7,213 nucleotides of DNA from Bacillota bacterium (GTDB lineage Bacteria; Bacillota_A; Clostridia; Peptostreptococcales; Anaerovoracaceae). Both the position numbers and the translations under genes were made by a program. The notes below the pieces were generated by a model. It worked only from the letters and a program-made list of their open reading frames with translations. It had not been told where the DNA came from and made no database searches. The number at the start of each line of letters is the position of its first letter. Within the stretch, counting starts at the first letter, position 1. Below, piece by piece: positions 1 to 5,536 of this stretch. The stretch covers positions 1-7,213 of the forward strand of contig JAFRWH010000103.1 in the NCBI GenBank assembly GCA_017438085.1, in the 5' to 3' direction.

Positions 1-76
1 AGTTTTCATCTGCGTGCTGTCCCTCAACATAGTGGGCAGCGGAGTCCGGGACGCGCTGTCCGGGGAGGAAGAATGA
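1..76 (+). CDS. C-terminal end of a DppC/OppC-like peptide ABC transporter permease (partial)
   Basis: Reading from base 2, an open frame gives 24 residues and stops at TGA 74-76. It contains the stretch NIVGSGVRDALS followed by an acidic GEEE tail. DppC/OppC inner-membrane permeases typically end with a last hydrophobic segment followed by N-(L/I)-(L/V)-G-(D/S)-G-(L/V)-R-D-A-L-(D/S), so the match is good although short. The stop overlaps the ATG of the downstream ATPase gene (ATGA at 73-76), which is usual for translationally coupled transporter operons. The identity rests on this short tail plus the neighbouring ATPases. The rest of the gene, and presumably the other permease and the peptide-binding protein, lies upstream of the window. 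Confidence 0.75.
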   Translation, partial: VFICVLSLNIVGSGVRDALSGEEE

Positions 77-1074
77 TGGCCGGCATGCTTGAAATCAGAA
101 ACCTCAGCATAGAATTCAGCTCTCCTAAAGGGATCGCAAGAGCTGTGAATAACGTAAGTCTGAGCATTGACCGCGGCGAGAGTCTCGGGATAGTCGGCGA
201 ATCCGGCTCAGGCAAGAGCACCATAGCCCACGCGGTGATGCAGCTTCTGCCCAAAACCGCAAGGATAAGCTCCGGCAGCGTTTTCTTCGAAGGCCGTGAC
301 CTTCTTAAGATGTCTGCGGCTGATCTGCGCTCTGTTCGCGGCAGGGATATCTCCATGATATTTCAGGACCCCATGCAGTGCCTGGATCCCAGCTTTACCA
401 TAGCCTATCAGCTGATCGAGACCATTCAGGCTCACGAGAAGCTCAGTAAAGACGAAGCGCGCAAGGCATCCCTTAAGATGCTGCAGCGCGTAGGCATACA
501 CAACGCTGAAGATATAATGCAGCGCTATCAGCACGAGCTGTCCGGTGGCATGCGCCAGAGAGTAATGATAGCCATGGCGCTGCTCACAAGGCCCAGACTG
601 CTGATCGCGGATGAACCAACTACAGCCCTCGACGTGACCATACAGGATCAGATCCTGCAGTTGCTTAAGGGCTACGCAAAGGAAGCAGGCATGTCCATGC
701 TGTTCATAACCCACAGCTTTGGCGTGGTGGCCGACATCTGCGACAGGGTGGCGGTGCTCTACGGCGGCAGGCTGTGCGAATGCGGAAGCAGCCGCGAGCT
801 CTTCTACGAACCGCGCCACCCGTATACAAAGGGGCTGCTGGATGCCGTCCCAACCATGGAAAGGGACAAGGATCTGCCCCTGAGCTCCATAGATGGAGCA
901 CCGGTGAGCGTATTTGACCCGCCGAAGGGCTGTCCCTTCGCCCCAAGATGCGTCTATTGCCGCGAAAACCTGCAAAACGGAAGCAGTGCTCTGGCAGAAA
1001 AGTGCCTGAACAGCATACCGGAGCTTAATGAAGCATCAGAAGGCCACAGCTTTGCCTGTTTCCTTGAGCAATAA
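73..1074 (+). CDS. dppD: Di/oligopeptide ABC transporter ATP-binding protein, DppD/OppD type
   Basis: Cytoplasmic ATPase subunit that, paired with the DppF-like protein, powers peptide import through the membrane permeases. The 333 residues show Walker [10 protein letters not shown] (42-50), a Q-loop in MIFQDP, signature LSGGMRQR (156-163), Walker B LLIADEP with D180/E181, and H-loop H214 in FITHS. Past the nucleotide-binding domain comes the oligopeptide-transporter extension with [13 protein letters not shown] and then a cysteine-rich tail (C287, C293, C296, C311, C329). In DppD/DppF proteins such cysteines hold a [4Fe-4S] cluster. Here the usual third-Cys spacing is altered (see findings). 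Start: two tandem ATGs at 73 and 76. GGGGAGG at 62-68 lies 4 nt before the first and 7 nt before the second, so the true start may be 76. Length is normal for the family. Dipeptide versus longer-peptide specificity cannot be read from the ATPase. Confidence 0.95.
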   Translation: MMAGMLEIRNLSIEFSSPKGIARAVNNVSLSIDRGESLGIVGESGSGKSTIAHAVMQLLPKTARISSGSVFFEGRDLLKMSAADLRSVRGRDISMIFQDPMQCLDPSFTIAYQLIETIQAHEKLSKDEARKASLKMLQRVGIHNAEDIMQRYQHELSGGMRQRVMIAMALLTRPRLLIADEPTTALDVTIQDQILQLLKGYAKEAGMSMLFITHSFGVVADICDRVAVLYGGRLCECGSSRELFYEPRHPYTKGLLDAVPTMERDKDLPLSSIDGAPVSVFDPPKGCPFAPRCVYCRENLQNGSSALAEKCLNSIPELNEASEGHSFACFLEQ

Positions 1075-1113
1075 CCCATACTATATTAGTTTTTACCCTT
1101 ACTGACCCGAAAA

Positions 1114-2061
1114 ATGGACGAAATACTGAGAGTCGAAAACCTGTGCAAATACTTCCCGGTAAAGACCCGAGGCCGCAAGAGCAGCAGCTTTAAAGCGGTG
1201 GACGGCGTCAGCTTTTCTGTGGAAAAAGGCTCCTGCTTCGGTCTGGTAGGCGAGTCCGGCAGTGGCAAGACAACTACCGGACGCAGCGTTCTGAGACTGA
1301 TAGAGCCCACTTCGGGCAGGATAATCTACAGCGGAGAGGACATAACCAAGGCAAATATGGCGCCTTACCGCAGGAAAATGCAGATAATCTTCCAGAATCC
1401 TTCGGGTTCCCTGGATTCCAAGTATCAGGTCGGGGATATCATTGCCGAAGGAATGCGGGCAAACAGCATGTCCTCCTCTAAAAAGGAAGAAACGGAGCGC
1501 GTGGAAGAGCTTCTTAAGCTTGTCGGACTATTTCCGGAGGATGCGCAGCGCTATCCGGGCGAGTTTTCCGGCGGCCAGCAGCAGAGGATAGGAATTGCCA
1601 GAGCCCTGGCAGTGGAGCCCGAATTCATGGTCTGCGATGAGCCAGTCTCAGCTCTTGATGTAAGCTATCAGGCTCAGATCATCAATCTTCTGAAGCGCCT
1701 TCAGAGAGAAAAAGGCCTGAGCTATCTCTTCATCTCCCACGACATGTCCGTGGTTCGTCACATGTCTGACAGGCTGGGCGTCATGTACAAAGGACATCTG
1801 GTGGAAAGCGGCGATGCAGAGGAGATAATCACCCATCCCGCGCATCCTTACACCAAAGCCCTGCTAAGCGCCATACCGGTAGCAGATCCTGATGCTGCCA
1901 GGAATAAAGTCCATCAGCCTGAAGTACCGGAGGTGGATGCAGCAGAGGGAGGCTGTGGATTTGCGTTCCGCTGCCCCTATGCAAAGCCCGAATGCCGCAA
2001 GGCTCAACCGGAATACCGCGAGATCGCATCCGGTCATTTCTGCAGCTGTCATCTGTACTAA
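1114..2061 (+). CDS. dppF: Di/oligopeptide ABC transporter ATP-binding protein, DppF/OppF type
   Basis: Second ATPase of the peptide importer, expected to form the heterodimeric motor with the DppD-like subunit on the inner face of the membrane. The 315 residues carry Walker A GESGSGKTT (46-54), Q-loop in IIFQNPSGSLD, signature FSGGQQQR (151-158), Walker B FMVCDEP with D175/E176, and H-loop H209 in FISHD. The family tail HPYTKALLSAIP is followed by C281-X5-C287-X6-C294 and then C310 (or C312), the standard [4Fe-4S] spacing. It lies 39 nt after dppD. An in-frame TAG at 1087 limits the start to ATG 1114 (or a CTG at 1102). No Shine-Dalgarno sequence precedes it, unlike its neighbours, so expression may be weak or depend on the upstream gene. 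A small GC hairpin without a T-run (2068-2082) follows the stop, then the terminator at 2105. Confidence 0.95.
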   Translation: MDEILRVENLCKYFPVKTRGRKSSSFKAVDGVSFSVEKGSCFGLVGESGSGKTTTGRSVLRLIEPTSGRIIYSGEDITKANMAPYRRKMQIIFQNPSGSLDSKYQVGDIIAEGMRANSMSSSKKEETERVEELLKLVGLFPEDAQRYPGEFSGGQQQRIGIARALAVEPEFMVCDEPVSALDVSYQAQIINLLKRLQREKGLSYLFISHDMSVVRHMSDRLGVMYKGHLVESGDAEEIITHPAHPYTKALLSAIPVADPDAARNKVHQPEVPEVDAAEGGCGFAFRCPYAKPECRKAQPEYREIASGHFCSCHLY

Positions 2062-2104
2062 ATATCCGGTGGCGATGCCGCCCCGAAAAACTGATATCAA
2101 AGCC

Positions 2105-2133
2105 AAAAGGCCTCTTTTCTGCAGAGGCCTTTT
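2105..2133 (+). terminator. Intrinsic terminator after the peptide transporter operon
   Basis: A perfect 11-bp inverted repeat (2105-2115 pairs with 2123-2133) encloses a 7-nt loop. The arms read AAAAGGCCTCT and AGAGGCCTTTT, so the stem ends in a T-run on the + strand and an A-run before it, the pattern of an intrinsic terminator that could work in both directions. It sits 43 nt after the dppF stop and immediately before the promoter of the polymerase gene. Confidence 0.88.
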
Positions 2134-2134
2134 A

Positions 2135-2143
2135 TGTTATACT
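2135..2143 (+). promoter_or_regulatory. Extended -10 promoter of the polymerase-yolD cassette
   Basis: TGTTATACT reads as TGn followed by TATACT (5 of 6 matches to TATAAT), an extended -10 element. The position 17 bp upstream for a -35 box falls in the terminator loop (TTTTCT, 2115-2120) and is poor, which an extended -10 can tolerate. The predicted transcript start is near 2150, within the SOS box. This is a motif-based call only. Confidence 0.6.
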
Positions 2144-2149
2144 TAAACT

Positions 2150-2161
2150 GAACAAATGTTT
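2150..2161 (+). promoter_or_regulatory. LexA-type SOS operator
   Basis: GAACAAATGTTT fits the core of the Bacillus LexA (DinR) operator, GAAC-RNRY-GTTY, at every position; only the outermost C/G bases of the longer consensus differ. It covers the predicted transcription start, about 7 bp after the -10 element, a position where a bound repressor would block initiation. It lies 28 bp before the start of a Y-family polymerase, a gene class commonly under LexA control. Site and target agree, but LexA itself is not in the window. Confidence 0.7.
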
Positions 2162-2189
2162 TATTGCGAAGCGCTGAAAGGAGGCATTT

Positions 2190-3716
2190 ATGGAAAACAA
2201 GTGGTATGTTGCCATAGACCTTAAGTCTTTCTATGCCTCCGTGGAGTGCAGGGAGCGGGGCCTCGATCCCTTAAGGACCAATCTGGTGGTGGCCGATGCC
2301 AGCCGCACGGAAAAGACCATCTGTCTTGCAGTATCGCCCAGCCTCAAAAGCTTCGGGATATCCGGCAGGGCCAGGCTGTTTGAGGTGGTCCAGCGCCTGA
2401 AGGAGGTCAACAGGGAGCGCCTCTCAAAGCTGGACGGCAAGAGCTTCACAGGCTCCTCCATAGACTATCCCGAGCTGATGGCAGACCCTTATCTTAAGGT
2501 GGACTACATTGCGGCCATGCCCAGAATGGCTCTGTACATGAAGTACAGCACGCAGATCTACAAGACCTACCTTAAGTATGTTGCGCCTGAGGATGTGCAT
2601 GTCTACTCCATAGACGAGGTCTTCATAGACGCCACAAAGTATCTGAAGCTTTACAACAAAACACCCCACGACTTCACCATGATGCTTGTGCGAGACGTGC
2701 TTAGCAGCACCGGTATAACAGCCACCGCAGGCATAGGCACCAATATGTATCTTTGCAAGATAGCCATGGATATAACCGCAAAGCACATGGATCCGGACAA
2801 GGATGGCGTCCGGGTGGCGCAGCTGGACGAGATCAGCTACCGCAGGCAGCTCTGGGACCACCAGCCCATAACCGATTTCTGGCGCATAGGCCACGGATAT
2901 GCCAGAAGGCTGGCAGAGCACGGAATGTACACCATGGGGGACGTAGCCCGCTGCTCTTTAGGGAGACCTGAGGATCCCATGAACGAAGCCCTGCTCTACC
3001 GAATTTTCGGAATCAATGCAGAACTTCTCATCGACCACGCCTGGGGCTGGGAGCCCTGCACCATAGCAGACATCAAAGCTTACGTCCCTGAAAACAACAG
3101 CCTCAGCTCCGGCCAGGTGCTGATGAGCCCTTACGAATACGAGCCTGCGCGGCTGATAGTAAAGGAAATGACTGACCACATGTCCCTGGAGCTTGTCAGC
3201 AAGCATCTGGTCTGCGACCAGCTCACCCTGGACCTGATCTACGATACGGACAGCCTTAAAGACCCAAAGCTTGCGGCAAAGCACTTCAAGAATTCCGTGC
3301 TGGACATGTACGGAAGGCGCATGCCAAAGCCGTCTCACGGCAGCATCAATCTCAGCAGGCCCACAAGCTCCTCATCCATGATGATCAAGGCCATAATGGA
3401 GCTTTTCGACAGGATCGCAAACCCCGAACTTCTTATCAGAAGGGTCTATATAGGAGCCATACATGTGGTGCGGGAGGATCAGATCTCGGATAAGGAGCCG
3501 GAGAGCGAGCAGCTTTCTATGTTCACGGACTATGAAGCAGAGGCAGAGCGCAAGGCTGCAGAGAAGAAGCAGCTGGAGGAAGAGCGCAGGGCACAGGAGG
3601 CCATACTGGCCATAAAGGAGAAGTTCGGAAAGAACGCCATATTCAAGGGCATGAGCATGGAGGAAGGCGCCACCGGCAGAGACCGGAACCGCCAGATCGG
3701 AGGCCACAAGGCATGA
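2190..3716 (+). CDS. uvrX: Y-family translesion DNA polymerase, UvrX/YqjW type
   Basis: Error-prone polymerase of the UmuC/DinB superfamily, expected to copy past DNA lesions during the SOS response. In the 508 residues, DLKSFYASVE (10-19) gives metal ligand D10 and steric-gate Y15. YSIDEVFID gives D142 and E143, so the catalytic triad is complete. A helix-hairpin-helix-like thumb segment (about 223-255, ITDFWRIGHGYARRLAEHG) and the little-finger motif NNSLSSGQ (302-309) follow. Near the C-terminus QLSMF (441-445) fits the beta-clamp-binding pentapeptide. A charged, probably helical stretch (about 449-478) and the tail EEGATGRDRNRQIGGHKA, which I recognise from clostridial members, complete it. 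It is longer than B. subtilis UvrX because of an insert before the second catalytic motif and the tail. Start ATG 2190 has AAAGGAGG at 2177-2184, 5 nt upstream. It overlaps the next gene by ATGA. The LexA-type box upstream predicts damage induction. Confidence 0.93.
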   Translation: MENKWYVAIDLKSFYASVECRERGLDPLRTNLVVADASRTEKTICLAVSPSLKSFGISGRARLFEVVQRLKEVNRERLSKLDGKSFTGSSIDYPELMADPYLKVDYIAAMPRMALYMKYSTQIYKTYLKYVAPEDVHVYSIDEVFIDATKYLKLYNKTPHDFTMMLVRDVLSSTGITATAGIGTNMYLCKIAMDITAKHMDPDKDGVRVAQLDEISYRRQLWDHQPITDFWRIGHGYARRLAEHGMYTMGDVARCSLGRPEDPMNEALLYRIFGINAELLIDHAWGWEPCTIADIKAYVPENNSLSSGQVLMSPYEYEPARLIVKEMTDHMSLELVSKHLVCDQLTLDLIYDTDSLKDPKLAAKHFKNSVLDMYGRRMPKPSHGSINLSRPTSSSSMMIKAIMELFDRIANPELLIRRVYIGAIHVVREDQISDKEPESEQLSMFTDYEAEAERKAAEKKQLEEERRAQEAILAIKEKFGKNAIFKGMSMEEGATGRDRNRQIGGHKA

Positions 3717-4000
3717 CGGGCAGAAAAAACGATTACAGCGACATCATAAACCATCCATACACGGGGTCGAAACGGCCGAATAAAATGTCCGCGCTGGACC
3801 GCGCCGCCCAGTTTTCCCCCTTCGCGGCGCTGACTGGCTACGGAGATGCCGTGGAGGACACAGCTCAGCGGAATACCGCAGAGCAGCTCGAGCTTGAAAA
3901 GCCCGTCAACATGGACGACTGGGACCCGGGCAGCAAAGCCATAGACAGCGACTGGGACCCTCAGAGCAAAAGTCCGGACGATCTGAACAGGAAGGGCTGA
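3713..4000 (+). CDS. yolD: Short YolD-like protein, partner of the UvrX-type polymerase
   Basis: Small acidic cytoplasmic protein of 95 residues. Its first half matches the clostridial YolD-like family: DYSDIINHPY near the N-terminus, then KMSALDRAAQFSPFAALTGY (24-43) and an acidic helix-like stretch to about residue 65. YolD-like genes commonly sit beside UvrX/YqjW-type polymerases (UvrX-YolD, YqjW-YqjX in Bacillus) and have been proposed as UmuD-like accessory factors; their biochemical role is not settled. Here the usual C-terminal half, which as I recall it is a beta-rich segment bringing the family to about 110-130 residues, is absent. A two-unit 11-residue repeat rich in Asp, Trp and Pro (69-90) and the end LNRKG stand in its place. 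The ATG overlaps the polymerase stop (ATGA, 3713-3716), with GGAGG at 3699-3703, so the two are probably translated together. Confidence 0.85.
   Translation: MTGRKNDYSDIINHPYTGSKRPNKMSALDRAAQFSPFAALTGYGDAVEDTAQRNTAEQLELEKPVNMDDWDPGSKAIDSDWDPQSKSPDDLNRKG
3917..3982 (+). repeat. Two-copy 33-bp in-frame tandem repeat in yolD
   Basis: Two adjacent 33-bp units (3917-3949 and 3950-3982) encode DWDPGSKAIDS and DWDPQSKSPDD. Each begins with the identical 11-mer GACTGGGACCC (3917-3927 and 3950-3960). The units share DWDP-x-SK and a later Asp at protein level and have diverged elsewhere, so the duplication is not fresh. Confidence 0.85.
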
Positions 4001-4061
4001 ACGCTTCGATCAGGCCGCCATTAATCACGGAAAAATCACCCCTGACATATTTAAAACAAGC

Positions 4062-4102
4062 CTCCTTTCTGCTAAAATAACCAGCAGAAAGGAGTATTTT
4101 TT
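4062..4102 (+). terminator. Hairpin with T-run that encloses the tldD ribosome-binding site
   Basis: A perfect 12-bp inverted repeat (CTCCTTTCTGCT, 4062-4073; AGCAGAAAGGAG, 4083-4094) with a 9-nt loop is followed by TATTTTTT (4095-4102) and then directly by the tldD ATG at 4103. For transcripts arriving from the polymerase-yolD cassette it has the form of an intrinsic terminator. Its 3' arm also contains the Shine-Dalgarno sequence AAAGGAG (4088-4094), so any read-through RNA would have that site paired. The rest of the 4001-4061 gap shows nothing else I can support, apart from a lone -35-like CTGACA at 4042-4047. Confidence 0.75.
4070..4078 (+). promoter_or_regulatory. Extended -10 promoter of tldD inside the hairpin
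   Basis: TGCTAAAAT is TGn plus TAAAAT (5 of 6 to TATAAT), spanning the 5' arm and loop of the hairpin. Initiation about 7 nt later, near 4085, would give a leader of roughly 18 nt starting with the Shine-Dalgarno sequence and lacking the 5' arm that could mask it. No well-spaced -35 box is visible: CTGACA at 4042-4047 is 25 bp away, too far. This is an inference from motif and position. Confidence 0.45.
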
Positions 4103-5536
4103 ATGAAAGCACCATTTTCTGAATATCTGAATTCCCTGGTGCCGGGCCTTCGCAAGCTTATTGAGCTTCTGGAAAAGGATTACGACTATGTCAGCGTACT
4201 TTCCACAGACTCAAAAGGCCTTGCGGTACGCATCTCCCAGCACTCAAAGTCCGTCGGAAACAGGACCATGACCACGGAAAGAGGCACTGTTGTCCGCGTG
4301 TATAAGGACGGCCTTTACTGTGAATACGCGCTCAACGAATTTGACCCGGGCTGTCCCGAAGAAGCCGCTGAAGAGATCAAATCCGCTCTCGATGCGCAGC
4401 TGGAAGTGCTCAAAGCCACCGGAACCACTGTTTATACTACTGCAAAGCTGGAGGATGAGCCTCTGGAGCTTTTCGTTGAAAAGGAAGCGGAGCAGCTGCC
4501 GGAGGAAGCAAAGCTTCAGGATCTTGTGGAGAGGCTTTCCGCCATCTCAGACAAGGGCATGACCCTTTCCGAATACATGCTGGACTGCATGGCGAACGCC
4601 CAGTCCACCCATATCTGCAAGCTTTTCCTTACAAAGAACCGCTATCTGCGCCAGAGCTATGTTTACAGCGAAGGCAGCGTGGCTGCAGTCGTCGGAAGAG
4701 ACGGGCAGAACAAGTTCGGCTACAAGAGCGTTTCCGGGCTCTGCGGTCCGGAGCTCTTCACACAGCTCAGCGATAAAGTCGAAAAGGCGGTTGAGGATGC
4801 CCTCACCATGCTGGATGCGGAACGCATAGTCCCCGGCGAATACGAGATAATCTGCAGCCCGGAGGTTTCCGGACTCATCGCCCACGAGGCCTTCGGCCAC
4901 GGCGTGGAGATGGATATGTTTGTCAAAGGCAGAGCCCTTGGAGCCGACTACATAGACAAGCGCGTGGGCTCGGACCTGGTCACTATGCACGAAGGCGCCC
5001 TCTGTGCCGAAAATGTCACCAGCTATGCTTTCGACGACGAGGGCACCCTGGCGGGAGACACCATCGAGATACAGAACGGCATACTCAAGACCGGTATCTG
5101 CGACGCCCTTTCAGCGCTGCGCCTCGGCACAAAGCCCACAGGCAATGGCAAGAGAGAGAATTTCGAACACAAGGTCTATACCCGCATGACCAACACCATT
5201 TTCGACTCCGGAAACGACAGTCTGGAGGACATGATAAAGTCCATCAAGTTCGGTTATCTGCTGGAGGGCATGGAAAGCGGTATGGAGGATCCCAAACACT
5301 GGGGTATTCAGTGCATACTGCAGATGGGCAGGGAGATAAAGGACGGCAAGCTCACAGGCAAGGTGGTTGCACCTGTCATAATGACCGGCTATGTGCCTGA
5401 CCTGCTCGGCAACATCTCCATGGCAAGCCCAGACCGGCTGGTATTCGGCTCAGGCGGCTGCGGCAAAGGCCACAAGGAATGGGTCAAGGTGGCTGACGGC
5501 GGCCCGTATCTCAAGACTATCGGGAGGCTTGGATAA
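4103..5536 (+). CDS. tldD: Zinc metalloprotease TldD, catalytic subunit of TldD/TldE
   Basis: Cytoplasmic metallopeptidase that, with TldE (PmbA), forms a heterodimer degrading unfolded or short peptides. In E. coli the pair trims microcin B17 and affects CcdA turnover. The 477 residues (E. coli TldD about 481) contain the family HExxxH motif as HEAFGH: H261 and H266 as metal ligands, E262 as catalytic base, followed by GVEMD. C453 in the C-terminal GGCGKG matches the third, cysteine ligand of the family, so the active site appears complete. The Shine-Dalgarno AAAGGAG (4088-4094) lies 8 nt before ATG 4103 and is part of a hairpin. The stop overlaps the tldE start (TAATG, 5534-5538), fitting equimolar subunits. 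No precursor-peptide gene is visible, so a general peptide-breakdown role is more likely here than maturation of a specific peptide. Confidence 0.95.
   Translation: MKAPFSEYLNSLVPGLRKLIELLEKDYDYVSVLSTDSKGLAVRISQHSKSVGNRTMTTERGTVVRVYKDGLYCEYALNEFDPGCPEEAAEEIKSALDAQLEVLKATGTTVYTTAKLEDEPLELFVEKEAEQLPEEAKLQDLVERLSAISDKGMTLSEYMLDCMANAQSTHICKLFLTKNRYLRQSYVYSEGSVAAVVGRDGQNKFGYKSVSGLCGPELFTQLSDKVEKAVEDALTMLDAERIVPGEYEIICSPEVSGLIAHEAFGHGVEMDMFVKGRALGADYIDKRVGSDLVTMHEGALCAENVTSYAFDDEGTLAGDTIEIQNGILKTGICDALSALRLGTKPTGNGKRENFEHKVYTRMTNTIFDSGNDSLEDMIKSIKFGYLLEGMESGMEDPKHWGIQCILQMGREIKDGKLTGKVVAPVIMTGYVPDLLGNISMASPDRLVFGSGGCGKGHKEWVKVADGGPYLKTIGRLG

Noticed and set aside
208..975. Long open frame on the - strand (255 codons) opposite dppD
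   Set aside because: It lies wholly inside a gene with all ABC motifs, has no ribosome site or recognisable motif, and follows from the codon bias of the + strand gene.
1082..1087. TATATT as a promoter for dppF
   Set aside because: No suitably spaced -35 box (TTGAGC at 1064-1069 is only 12 bp away) and no TG extension; kept only as a possibility in the dppF finding.
2068..2082. GC-rich hairpin (GGTGGC / GCCGCC with a 3-nt loop) just after dppF
   Set aside because: Includes a G-U pair, a very short loop and no T-run; the real terminator is 23 bp further on. It might protect the mRNA end but nothing supports a separate feature.
1992..2177. Small + strand frame running from the end of dppF through the intergenic region
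   Set aside because: It crosses the terminator and promoter, has no Shine-Dalgarno sequence, and its first part is the out-of-frame tail of dppF.
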